DNA of 64,000 nucleotides from Dichetophora obliterata (Eukaryota; Arthropoda; Insecta; Diptera; Sciomyzidae), in contig OY986435.1 in NCBI GenBank assembly GCA_963920525.1, positions 225,525,293-225,589,292 on the forward strand, given 5' to 3'. Below are positions 21,131-29,887 of the stretch, one piece after another. Numbering within the stretch: position 1 is the first letter of the stretch; each line of letters opens with the position of its first letter. Below the pieces are notes generated by a model, which was not told the DNA's origin, did no database searches, and saw nothing but the letters and a program-made list of their open reading frames with translations. Position numbers and translations under genes: made by a program.

Positions 21131-23151
21131 GGGGGAGGAGGTCGTTGACTTACGCTTACCCGACCGGAACGGGCGATCATGACTTGGAAGGTGACCCCTC
21201 GGACGATGGTGCAGAACTTCATCCGCGCCGCCTGCTTGCGCCTGGTCAACGCGGCATGGATCTTAACCTGCAGTTCCTGCACGACGTCTTCATCATACCT
21301 TGCCCATATATCTGCGAGTCGCTCTTCCTCAGCACAACTCGATCGGGGAGGCGAAGGGATTCTAGGGGGCTGATGTGGTGTCGTGGGCCTTAGGGGCGAC
21401 ACCCGTTGTTGAACATCGAGTCTGGGATTTTTCCGTGGTCGACTTGGGGACTCGTCTGAATCCGTTTCGTCGCTGTCGTTTTCGCTGCTGCTGGAGCTGT
21501 CGCTTGAGCTATTGCTTGAGCTGTCGCTCGAACTATCTGAGCTGAGTGGTGGCTGCGGCGCCTCTATGAAGGCAGCTGCTGCGGCTTCGGCAGTTGATGA
21601 CGCAGATGCTGCTGCGGCGTTGGCAGTTGTTGGCGCAGATGCTGCTGCGGCTTCGGCAGTTGATGGCGCAGATGCTGCTGCGGCGTAGGCAGTTGGTGAC
21701 GCAGATGCTGCTGCGGCGTAGGCAGTTGATGGCGCAGATGCTGCTGCGGCTTCGGCAGTTGGTGACGCAGATGCTGCTGCGGCTTCGGCAGTTGATGACG
21801 CAGATGCTGCTGCAACGTCGGCAGTTGATGACGCAGATGCTGCTGCGGCGTTGGCAGTTGGTGACGCAGATGCTGCTGCGGCTTCGGCAGTTGATAACGC
21901 AGATGCTGCTGCGGCGTTGGCAGTTGGTGACGCAGATGCTGCTGCGGCTTCGGCAGTTGATGACGCTGATGCTGCTGCGACGTCGGCAGTTGATGACGCA
22001 GATGCTGCTGCGGCGTTGGCAGTTGGTGACGCAGATGCTGCTGCGGCTTCGGCAGTTGGTGACGCAGATGCTGCTGCGACTTCGGCAGTTGATGACGCAG
22101 ATGCTGCTGCGGCGTCGGCAGTTGATGTCGCAGATGCTGCTGCGGCGTTGGCAGTTGATAGCGCAGATGCTGCTGCGACTTCGGCAGTTGATGACGCAGA
22201 TGCTGCTGCGGCTTCGGCAGTTGATAACGCAGATGCTGCTGCGGCTTCGGAACACAACATCTGTCTTGCTCCTCGCTGATGGTGGTACACCGTACATTCC
22301 ATGCGAATGGTTTGTATAATTTTTGTGTGGCCCACGCCTTGGACCGTCTCGATGTCATTGCTGTAGCGGCACCATCCGAGTATGTTCTCCTTCTTTGGCG
22401 GTCGTACATTCTCGTCATCACTCGAATCTATCGAAGAGCTAGGCGGTGACCAAGGGAAGGGTGGTGTTGGCACTCTAGCTTCGAGCTGCTGCTCATTTTC
22501 TTCACTTGTTGGGCTTCGTCTAGAGTACAAGTACCCAAACACGCTGCGGGTGTCTGACGTGGTGTCTTCTAGCTGCTCCTCGTCGACTCCGTTCGTAGCT
22601 TCCCGACCGGAAATACTATCGGGAGGGGCTTCTTCGCCTTCAGGCTCATCATTATCTAGCGAGGTTTCAGGTGTCGTGGAATCACATAGCGATGTCTCTT
22701 CGCTCTCGGTGTCGGTTAGTACTATCGTTGCTATCGGTGGTGCATCACGCTCGCTTACCCCACGGAATTCTTCCGCAGGCGCGAGGTGGTCTCGATGTGA
22801 CGTTCCGGGCGTGTCATCGCTATGGGCCGTGTTCTGGGGCCTGACGGTGCTGGATGACGTTGTGGGCTCTGCTGGACTTCGGCGTCGGCCAATGCCTACC
22901 GGTGAAGTCGAAACGGCACGTCGATTGAAATATTTTGGTCGGCGTGATGGAGTTTGGTCTTGGCTTGATGAGTTGTACGGGTCGGATCGTGGGACTACCC
23001 GGATGCGGCTCCCGTCGGCTTTAATTGGGATTTCCATGAAATCTTCTCCCAGGACTTTCGTGCGGCGTCCGCGGCTGGCCGCCTTGAACATATTCTGTCG
23101 GAACCTTGCTCTGGTTGCTTCGAACTTTTGGTTGGTCGCACGTCTGCTCAT
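21124..23151 (-). CDS. Third ORF of the LTR element, function unknown
   Basis: This 675-residue protein sits where env lies in errantivirus-like elements, but I see no signal peptide, transmembrane segment or furin site. Residues 1-40 are Arg-rich (MSRRATNQKFEATRARFRQN). 40-300 are low-complexity and acidic, rich in Ser/Thr/Pro/Glu. About 302-521 are 20 copies of an 11-residue Ala-rich repeat of the type EAAAASASSTA. About 530-570 is a Ser/Asp/Glu tract, followed by a basic patch (RPRKNPR). The C-terminus (about 610-675) is more complex, with ERLADIWARYDEDVVQELQV. The stop lies 8 bp from the 3' LTR, and 67 bp upstream of the ATG is a strong splice acceptor, so a spliced subgenomic mRNA is likely. 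A nuclear or nucleic-acid-binding role would fit the charge pattern, but that is speculation. Confidence 0.8.
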   Translation of the reverse strand: MSRRATNQKFEATRARFRQNMFKAASRGRRTKVLGEDFMEIPIKADGSRIRVVPRSDPYNSSSQDQTPSRRPKYFNRRAVSTSPVGIGRRRSPAEPTTSSSTVRPQNTAHSDDTPGTSHRDHLAPAEEFRGVSERDAPPIATIVLTDTESEETSLCDSTTPETSLDNDEPEGEEAPPDSISGREATNGVDEEQLEDTTSDTRSVFGYLYSRRSPTSEENEQQLEARVPTPPFPWSPPSSSIDSSDDENVRPPKKENILGWCRYSNDIETVQGVGHTKIIQTIRMECTVYHHQRGARQMLCSEAAAASALSTAEAAAASASSTAEVAAASALSTANAAAASATSTADAAAASASSTAEVAAASASPTAEAAAASASPTANAAAASASSTADVAAASASSTAEAAAASASPTANAAAASALSTAEAAAASASPTANAAAASASSTADVAAASASSTAEAAAASASPTAEAAAASAPSTAYAAAASASPTAYAAAASAPSTAEAAAASAPTTANAAAASASSTAEAAAAAFIEAPQPPLSSDSSSDSSSNSSSDSSSSSENDSDETDSDESPSRPRKNPRLDVQQRVSPLRPTTPHQPPRIPSPPRSSCAEEERLADIWARYDEDVVQELQVKIHAALTRRKQAARMKFCTIVRGVTFQVMIARSGRVSVSQRPPPPK
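21589..22248 (-). repeat. 33-bp minisatellite in the third ORF (20 units)
   Basis: The unit (plus strand) is GCAGTTGATGACGCAGATGC followed by TGCTGCGGCTTCG, with variants, repeated 20 times plus a partial. It encodes an 11-residue Ala-rich repeat on the minus strand. Because the unit is a multiple of three and lacks stops, several other frames on both strands are also open through it. Core words GCAGATGCTGCTGC and GCAGTTG are shared with the pol minisatellite. Confidence 0.95.
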
Positions 23152-23218
23152 CTTTCTATCGTCTTTGAATTACAACCTGGAGTCGCTTGATGGGTTTGTC
23201 TTCGTCAGTATTTTATGA

Positions 23219-23240
23219 CTGAAAAGACAAAAAAAGTGTT
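23219..23240 (-). promoter_or_regulatory. Candidate splice acceptor for the third-ORF mRNA
   Basis: The minus strand reads CACTTTTTTTGTCTTTTCAG, a near-ideal polypyrimidine tract plus AG at 23219, 67 bp before the third ORF's ATG and 113 bp or more after the pol stop. The matching donor was not identified with certainty; ATGA|GTAAGC near the gag start (28220-28215) is one candidate. Confidence 0.6.
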
Positions 23241-23353
23241 AGTGAATATAAATTTCAGACAGTAGGGAGTTGTTTTTATTTTTCTTAAATAAGCGTATGT
23301 TTCGTCAATAAATTCAAAGGCTGTCGGTAGGCGTCAGACATGTATTTCGGGTA

Positions 23354-26300
23354 TTAGTGTTGACTTGGGTGGTCGTCTGCCGATTCGTCCAAGCGTTGCG
23401 AGTCATAATAAGGTTTGACCTCGCTCAGGTGCGCTGTTCGGATACGGTTGTCACCCTTTTTCTTTAGTCGAACGATGACTGGTGACGTGAATCCCAGTAC
23501 GGCATAAGGACCCGCATACTTTGGTCCTAACTTGGCGGCAAAGCTGTCTATCGCTTTCGACAGAGAATGCTGCTTAACAAGAACTTCATCTCCAACGGTA
23601 GGCTTCCATGGTCGTCGGCGGGGATTATAATGTCTTGCCTGATCCGTAGCTGCTCGCGAGAGGTTGTGTCGTACAATAGCAAAAATGTCCTTCAGTCGGG
23701 ATGCTCGCTCAATGGGTTCTACGCTCTCGGTTCCTGTGCCTGGTGTAACCTCGTCGTACAGGGCGTGCGGCAAACGTGGTTCCCTTCCTTGAGTCAGGTA
23801 GGCTGGACTGTAACCCGTTGTCTCGGAAACGCTCGTGTTAATTGCAAGTGAAATCTCTGGTAGGCTCTCGTCCCAGCCCCGCTGTTGGTTATCTGCGAGT
23901 TGCGCGATCATGGTCTTCACTGTTCGGTTTACACGTTCAGTTGGGTTTTCTTGCGGCGTATACGGCGCGGTGAGCTGCTGCTGAACCCCTAGGGCTTCTA
24001 TGTAGCGTTTGAATATACGGCTCGTGAACTGGGTACCATTATCCGTAATAAGAACCTTGGGTACTCCATATCTGCTAATGATTCGTTCACGAAAAGCCTT
24101 GAGTAAACCGTCTGCTGTTGCTTTTCGGAGCGGAACCAATTCGGTCCACTTTGAAAACCGATCGAAGAAAACTAGTAACATCGTGTTGCCGTGTTTTGAT
24201 CGTGGCAATGGCCCTACAAAATCTGCGCACACTGTTGACCACGGTTCGTCAGGTATCTTGATGAGCATCTCTCCAGCTGGAGCTTGCTGGCTAGCCTTAT
24301 AACGTTGACATGAGTCGCAACTTCGAACATAGCGACTTATGTCCCGAAACATACCCGGCCAGTAATACCGGTTTGCCACTCTTGCGATCGTCTTCCGGAT
24401 GCCTAAGTGGCCGGCACACGGACTGTCATGATTCTCTTTTAGAACCCGTTCTCGTTGTGACGTGGCAACACACAGCTTCCACGGCACGCAATCGTCATCA
24501 CTTGCACCTCGTGGGATATGTCGGTATAGTTGACCTTCTATATTAACGTAATCAGAATATTTACTGGGGAATTTTATTACTTCGGCACGCTTCTTGTTGA
24601 GCCACGGGCATGTTGGCTGTTTGGCATCGTTCACGGTTATCCGCTGTAGTTCAACTGGTTGTCGAGAGAGGGCATCAGCCACGATGTTCTGCTTCCCTCT
24701 GCGATACTGAACCGTAAAGTTAAACTGCTGCAACTCGAGTGCCCATCTGGCGATTCGACCTGAGGGGCTCTCAATAGAGTTTAACCACTTTAGAGACAAG
24801 TGGTCGGTGATAACTATAAACTTGTATCCTTCCAGATATGGCCGCATCTTACGAATACCCCATATGATCGCCAAACACTCCTTTTCGGTGGGCGAATAAT
24901 TCTTCTCTGCTTTATTCAAGTGCCTGCTAGCATAGGCTATTACTCGTTCTGACCCGTCGATTTCCTGCGTCAATACTGCACCCAGACCGCTCTCGCTGGC
25001 GTCAGTTTGTAGTGTGAACGTTTGGCTAAAGTCTGGACATGCCAATACCGGAGCCTCGGTGAGCTTCGTCTTCAAATCCTCGAACGCTTTCTGTTGGGCT
25101 TCTGCCCACTTCCAGTGCTTTCCCTTCTTGAGCAAAGCTGTCAAAGGCTGTGCTATGGTCGCAAAGTCTGGAATGAATCGCCGATACCACGACGCGATTC
25201 CTAGATATCGTCGCACTCCTCGCACGTTCTGGGGGGGTTCCAAGTCTCTAATTGCTGCAACCTTGTCGGGGTCAGTATGGATACCATCACCGCTGACCAC
25301 ATGACCCAAATATTTGATCTTTGTTTTCATGAACTCACATTTCTCAGCATTAATTTTTAGGTTGGCTTTTCGTAGGCGTCTGAACACTTCTCGCAGATTC
25401 TGCAGGTGCTCGTCCAACATTGCTCCCGTCACCACGATGTCATCTAGGTAGGCGAACGCGAAGGGTTCCAGCTCTGGACCTATGACTCTATCGAGGGCTC
25501 TCTGGAATGTTGCTGGTGCGGAGTGAAGGCCAAATGGCATGACGCGCCATTGATACAGGCCACGACCAGGTACGGTGAATGCGGTGTACTTTTTACTTTC
25601 AGCCGCCATCGGGATCTGCCAGTAACCATCCTTCAGATCCAGACTGCTTACGTATTTGGCGTTACGCAGCCGGTCCAGAATATGCGTAATGCGTGGAAGT
25701 GGATATGCATCGGGTACTGATTTGCTGTTAAGCTGCCGGTAGTCAATGCAGAGTCGCCAGGCTCCAGTCTTCTTGCGAACAATCACAATTGGTGCGCTAT
25801 ATGGACTGTGCGACGGCTCGATGCATCCTTTTGACAATAGCTTGTTGACCTCTTCATCGATGATACTCTGCATCGCTGGATTTCGTGGGAAGTACCTCTG
25901 CTTAATAGGCCGATCATCGGTCATCACGATTTTATGTTCCGTGATGCTCGTAACTCCGTGAATGCCTTCAAATTGCCTAAGTTCGTAATCTAAAAAATCT
26001 TTTATTATTCTTGCTTCGACGGCTTGTCGTTTCAAAGTCGCCGCGTCTACTTCACTCTTAGCTATAGGATGACAGCGGTCAGCCAACGGCTCGTTCTCGT
26101 CGCTCTTCTGCTCGTTTTCAATTGCTGATGGTCTGATCCCAGTGGGGACTTCTACTGCTGCGACCAAATTCTTGATATGCATGCACCGGTTATATGGTTT
26201 TCGACGGCGGTGGTGCTTTCGTTTTCTTCTTGTTCGTTTCTTCATTGCGGCAGTTGATAATGCAGATGCTGCTGCTTCGGCAGTTGGTAAGGCAGATGCT

Positions 26301-27292
26301 GCTGCTTCGACAGTTGGTAACGCAGATGCTGCTGCTACGGCAGTTGGTAACGCAGATGCTGCTGCTTCGGCAGTTGGTAAGGCAGATGCTGCTGCTTCGG
26401 CAGTTGGTAACGCAGATGCTGCTGCTTCGGCAGTTGGTAACGCAGATGCTGCTGCTACGGCAGTTGGTAACGCAGATGCTGCTGCTTTGGCAGTTGGTAA
26501 CGCAGATGCTGCTGCTTCGGCAGTTGGTAACGCAGATGCTGCTGCTACGGCAGTTGGTAACGCAGATGCTGCTGCTACGGCAGTTGGTAATGCAGATGCT
26601 GCTGCTTCGGCAGTTGGTAACGCAGATGCTGCTGCTACGGCAGTTGGTAACGCAGATGCTGCTGCTACGGCAGTTGGTAACGCAGATGCTGCTGCGCAGG
26701 CACGTTCCCTTCTGAAATCTTTTGTTACAATTTTCTTCACTGACCCCTTCAAATTTTCATTACTATGAAGCGGGGTTACTTCTGGTCCGAGCTGGATTGT
26801 CTCTCCACCACAGCTAAATTTAACTCCGGTTTGAATGCAGAAATCCAATCCCAAAAGAACATCTTCAGTCGCATCTGGCATGACAAGGAAGTCAAAGTTT
26901 CGATTTATGTTACCTAGGCGTATCCTTGTCTCCACCGCATGCTTAAGAGGTCTCACCGACCCGTCGGCCAGAGTGACGTCTGCATCTATATTTAACTTGT
27001 GACACTGCTGCCCTAATTGGTGAGCGAATGCCTGACTAATGAAGCTTTTAGTGGCTCCCGTGTCGATAGTCGCTGTTGTTTTTATGTTGCCCACTACAAG
27101 GTTAGCAAACAAGTGGTGATTGTTGATATTAAGGTGATTTACTGTTGATGAGGGGCCTCTGCTGAAGGTGCCGCCGCCCCTCGACTCGGACGGAACCTGG
27201 GACCGTTTTCCGGCTGAAATGGACAACATGTGCTGGCGCGCACACCACGGCGTCCACACCTTCGGCAAAAGGTGGCTGATCCTCGGCGGCAT
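23354..27292 (-). CDS. Pol polyprotein: protease, reverse transcriptase, RNase H, integrase
   Basis: 1312 residues are open from the first Met. The true start is probably by -1 frameshift from gag, which overlaps it by 154 nt. Aspartic protease: ATIDTGATKSFI, DTG at 77-79. About 200-350: fifteen copies of an Ala-rich decapeptide (AAASALPTAV/E). RT: LCIDYRQLNSKSVPDAYPLP and the catalytic FAYLDDIVV (YLDD about 614-617). RNase H: LQTDASESGLGAVL (about 760). Integrase: HHCC zinc finger HLGIRKTIARVANRYYWPGM...CDSC (about 957-995), core aspartates in CADFVGP and TDNGTQF, glutamate in NPTERVNR, and a C-terminal GPY-type module (KYAGPYAVL). No stop or missing catalytic residue was seen. The repeat insertion between protease and RT is unusual for Gypsy pol. 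It makes the enzymes that copy the element RNA and insert the cDNA. Confidence 0.95.
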   Translation of the reverse strand: MPPRISHLLPKVWTPWCARQHMLSISAGKRSQVPSESRGGGTFSRGPSSTVNHLNINNHHLFANLVVGNIKTTATIDTGATKSFISQAFAHQLGQQCHKLNIDADVTLADGSVRPLKHAVETRIRLGNINRNFDFLVMPDATEDVLLGLDFCIQTGVKFSCGGETIQLGPEVTPLHSNENLKGSVKKIVTKDFRRERACAAASALPTAVAAASALPTAVAAASALPTAEAAASALPTAVAAASALPTAVAAASALPTAEAAASALPTAKAAASALPTAVAAASALPTAEAAASALPTAEAAASALPTAEAAASALPTAVAAASALPTVEAAASALPTAEAAASALSTAAMKKRTRRKRKHHRRRKPYNRCMHIKNLVAAVEVPTGIRPSAIENEQKSDENEPLADRCHPIAKSEVDAATLKRQAVEARIIKDFLDYELRQFEGIHGVTSITEHKIVMTDDRPIKQRYFPRNPAMQSIIDEEVNKLLSKGCIEPSHSPYSAPIVIVRKKTGAWRLCIDYRQLNSKSVPDAYPLPRITHILDRLRNAKYVSSLDLKDGYWQIPMAAESKKYTAFTVPGRGLYQWRVMPFGLHSAPATFQRALDRVIGPELEPFAFAYLDDIVVTGAMLDEHLQNLREVFRRLRKANLKINAEKCEFMKTKIKYLGHVVSGDGIHTDPDKVAAIRDLEPPQNVRGVRRYLGIASWYRRFIPDFATIAQPLTALLKKGKHWKWAEAQQKAFEDLKTKLTEAPVLACPDFSQTFTLQTDASESGLGAVLTQEIDGSERVIAYASRHLNKAEKNYSPTEKECLAIIWGIRKMRPYLEGYKFIVITDHLSLKWLNSIESPSGRIARWALELQQFNFTVQYRRGKQNIVADALSRQPVELQRITVNDAKQPTCPWLNKKRAEVIKFPSKYSDYVNIEGQLYRHIPRGASDDDCVPWKLCVATSQRERVLKENHDSPCAGHLGIRKTIARVANRYYWPGMFRDISRYVRSCDSCQRYKASQQAPAGEMLIKIPDEPWSTVCADFVGPLPRSKHGNTMLLVFFDRFSKWTELVPLRKATADGLLKAFRERIISRYGVPKVLITDNGTQFTSRIFKRYIEALGVQQQLTAPYTPQENPTERVNRTVKTMIAQLADNQQRGWDESLPEISLAINTSVSETTGYSPAYLTQGREPRLPHALYDEVTPGTGTESVEPIERASRLKDIFAIVRHNLSRAATDQARHYNPRRRPWKPTVGDEVLVKQHSLSKAIDSFAAKLGPKYAGPYAVLGFTSPVIVRLKKKGDNRIRTAHLSEVKPYYDSQRLDESADDHPSQH
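26249..26698 (-). repeat. 30-bp minisatellite in pol (15 units)
   Basis: The plus-strand unit GCAGTTGGTAACGCAGATGC + TGCTGCTTCG is repeated 15 times with few changes, giving a 10-residue Ala-rich repeat (AAASALPTAV) between protease and RT. It is the same motif as the 33-bp unit in the third ORF, minus one codon. Confidence 0.95.
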
Positions 27293-28257
27293 GTTCTAGC
27301 GATGTGGCCTTCTTCTCCACAGTTGCTGCACGCGGTCTTAATGTTAACATGGGTCGGTTGATCTTCAGACACCATACGATGCTGTTCGGGAGGTGGTCGC
27401 ACTGCGGGGTTCCGGGTAGTCTCTTGGACTTTAATATTTTCAAGGTCTTCGGCCAGCTCTATTAAATCCGCTAGAGAGGAGAAGTCCTTGCGCCGGATAT
27501 ACCACTGGTAGTCCGTCTGTAGATTCCGAAAAATCCTATCCAATTTTTGCTCTTCTGTATAGCTGACGTGTCGCATCATATTTTGCATTGCGAGCACGTA
27601 ATCCTTTATTTTCTCTTTGGGCTGTTGGTGTCTACGTCGAATCTCGTCGTCGACTTCTTCGAAATATCGAGCTGGCAAGAAAAATTTTAAAAAGTCAAAT
27701 TTAAATGAATCCCACGTAACCCAGTGCTGATTATTGTTGCGATACCAGATGATTGCCCGGTCTTTTAGTAGCTCTGGCATTGTTCGAGGCAAGAGATTTC
27801 TGTCGACATTGTAGACTTCGGCCAATTCTTCTAGTCTTTCGACGAATGATAGCGGATCCTTACCCCCGTCATACTTAATCGACCATTTTCTTACCTGCTC
27901 GATTACAACAACCTGTGGCGTAGTCACCTGCCTTGATGGAAATGTCCATTCTGCGCTGTGGCTCTGAAAGTCGCTCGGTGGCGGGATCTCTAGCGTGGTC
28001 GGTTGTGGTGGGGTAGGCGATACGTCTCGACGGTGCTTGCTTTGTAGCTCCACTAGGCGCTGGGTCACCTCCTGCGCATGCGTTTTGTCGCCGACAAATG
28101 CTGCGAATCGTTTGCGCATTTCTTCAACGGTACCGGCTTTGTCAAGATCGAATTCCGCGGCGTACTTATCGAGTTCTTCCCGTTTAAGGGAGTATGCCCA
28201 CGTGACACTAAGTGGCTTACTCATTTTTTTTTTATAATTGGGCTGTTCACTATTCAA
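27139..28257 (-). CDS. Gag structural protein
   Basis: This 372-residue Gag forms the particle in which the element RNA is reverse transcribed. After the start, MSKPLSVTWAYSLKREELDK is a plausible N-terminal helix region. The central part (about 120-290) has the retrotransposon capsid-like segment with RAIIWYRNNNQHWVTWDSF and FFLPARYFEEVDDEI. Nucleocapsid: a canonical zinc knuckle CSNCGEEGHIARTC (310-323, CX2CX4HX4C) and a second CRRCGRRGVRASTC (331-344) with Val where His should be. The C-terminus is Pro/Ala-rich. Pol follows in the -1 frame with 154 nt overlap, so Gag-Pol is probably made by frameshifting. Two in-frame ATGs (codons 1 and 12) could start it; the longer is annotated. Confidence 0.93.
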   Translation of the reverse strand: MNSEQPNYKKKMSKPLSVTWAYSLKREELDKYAAEFDLDKAGTVEEMRKRFAAFVGDKTHAQEVTQRLVELQSKHRRDVSPTPPQPTTLEIPPPSDFQSHSAEWTFPSRQVTTPQVVVIEQVRKWSIKYDGGKDPLSFVERLEELAEVYNVDRNLLPRTMPELLKDRAIIWYRNNNQHWVTWDSFKFDFLKFFLPARYFEEVDDEIRRRHQQPKEKIKDYVLAMQNMMRHVSYTEEQKLDRIFRNLQTDYQWYIRRKDFSSLADLIELAEDLENIKVQETTRNPAVRPPPEQHRMVSEDQPTHVNIKTACSNCGEEGHIARTCRRGSATFCRRCGRRGVRASTCCPFQPENGPRFRPSRGAAAPSAEAPHQQ

Positions 28258-28862
28258 GGTTCTTTTTTTCTTTTCTTAAAAAAAAACTTTTATTTTTATC
28301 GTCTAGGAACCATCAAAATATTCCTTATCGTTCACTATTTTTGGTATAACTTATTATTCGCTTTTCATTTTTTTTTTCACTATATATTCCGAATGTTTAT
28401 TTTCCGAATGTTTACATTTCGTTATCATATCGTTCTATTCTTTATTTATTTATTATTTTTTTCAATTAAAAGCACTGTTTATTAATGTTTTTTTAATTTT
28501 GTTCACTGTTTATTTTTTTTTTTTTTTGTTTGCACTGTCGATTATTGTTCGCGTTTATTCGTTATATATTACAAATTCTTTGTACATATTCTTTTCTTGC
28601 TGTACTCGAATTTTTTTCTTTCATTCACACACTCGGTTTTTGAGATCTGTGCCTCTTTTCCGGTTTCTTTTTTTTTTCATTAATTCTCGCACTAAGTTTT
28701 CGCGTTCTATGTCCCTTTTTTTTCGACTTTCGTTAATTCACGCACTTAGTTTTGGAGTTCTGTCTCTTTTTTTTTCCACTCTCGTTAATTCACGCACTAC
28801 GTTTTGGAGTTCTGTCTTTTCTCTCGGCTTTTTTTTCCGACTCTCGTTAATTCACGCACTTA
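28258..28862 (-). other. Untranslated leader of the LTR element
   Basis: This lies between primer site and gag. It is T-rich on the plus strand (A-rich in the RNA), with a repeated segment TTCACGCACT(T/A)...TTTTGGAGTTCTGTC near 28735-28860. It may hold packaging signals; nothing coding is supported. Confidence 0.6.
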
Positions 28863-28880
28863 GTCCCTGTTCGGGCGCCA
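28863..28880 (-). other. Primer-binding site for tRNA-Lys
   Basis: The minus strand reads TGGCGCCCGAACAGGGAC one base after the 5' LTR. This is complementary to the 3' end of tRNA-Lys3, the 18-nt site that primes minus-strand cDNA. Confidence 0.93.
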
Positions 28881-29177
28881 TTGTAACGAACCTTTTCTTC
28901 TCTAGCCGAGGTATATCTCGCCGGCTCCAGGGTTCGTTGCCAAAAATTTATTTTTTTCTCGGACTTCGTGGTGAATTCACGTTGAAAGAAATGAGACCAA
29001 CTTATACTCGCTTCAACTCTTTTATTAAATAAATAAAAACTCGACTGCCGCCGTCTCCATTCTAAGAGAGTGACTCTCATGCGCGTTCGCCTCGTTGCTT
29101 GGCACTCGCTCTTCAGCACTCTCGTCGGTCTAGCACGAACTGGCCTTCCAACACGCTCTGTGATCTTCGCTAGTCTA

Positions 29178-29781
29178 CTGAGTTACGCCACCGACCTGTA
29201 GTAAAACTTCGGGTCGGCCCACTTGCGTCGCTCACCTAACTACGCTGGCCTCGTCTAACTGCTGAGTTACGCCACCGACCTGTAGTAAAACTTCGGGTCG
29301 GCCCACTTGCGTCGCTCACCTAACTGCGCTGGCCTCGTCTAACGGCTGAGTTACGCCACCGACCTGTTGTAAAACTTCGGGTCGGCCCACTTGCGTCGCT
29401 CACCTCACTACGCTGGCCTCGTCTAACTGCTGAGTTACGCCACCGACCTGTAGTAAAACTTCGGGTCGGCCCACTTGCGTCGCTCACCTAACTGCGCTGG
29501 CCTCGTCTAACGGCTGAGTTACGCCACCGACCTGTAGTAAAACTTCGGGTCGGCCCACTTGCGTCGCTCACCTCACTACGCTGGCCTCGTCTAACTGCTG
29601 AGTTACGCCACCGACCTGTAGTAAAACTTCGGGTCGGCCCACTTGCGTCGCTCACCTAACTACGCTGGCCTCGTCTAACTGCTGAGTTACGCCACCGACC
29701 TGTAGTAAAACTTCGGGTCGGCTCACTTGCGTCGCTTCAGCCTATTAAGCTTGCACTACCGATCTGTAGTAAAACTCCAGG
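29178..29781. repeat. 84-bp tandem array inside the 5' LTR
   Basis: This is the same seven-unit array as in the other LTR. Here it lies downstream of the TATA box, so it would be transcribed into the 5' leader. Confidence 0.93.
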
Positions 29782-29879
29782 TCGGTCTACGTGTGCACTA
29801 CTTCTACTACTATTCCTACTAGATGACTTACCCAGGCCGTGGCTCGAACAGAACTCCCTTAAATCTAACTATGTCTCGC

Positions 29880-29887
29880 CTTATATA
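29880..29887 (-). promoter_or_regulatory. LTR promoter TATA box
   Basis: The minus strand reads CTATATAAGG, the only good TATA box in the LTR. It would place the transcript start near 29850-29858, upstream of the 84-bp array. Confidence 0.65.

Noticed and set aside
21533..22421. Long open frames on both strands (for example PQQHLRHQLP-type and RSRSSICVIN-type repeats)
   Set aside because: They are other-frame readings of the 33-bp minisatellite, whose unit is a multiple of three without stops. The supported reading is the third ORF on the minus strand.
21124..23151. Retroviral-type envelope gene
   Set aside because: Position and splice acceptor fit, but no signal peptide, hydrophobic membrane segment or cleavage motif is visible.
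26142..26768. Plus-strand open frames through the pol array (ADAAASAVGN-type repeats)
   Set aside because: Antisense to pol; explained by the 30-bp unit length.
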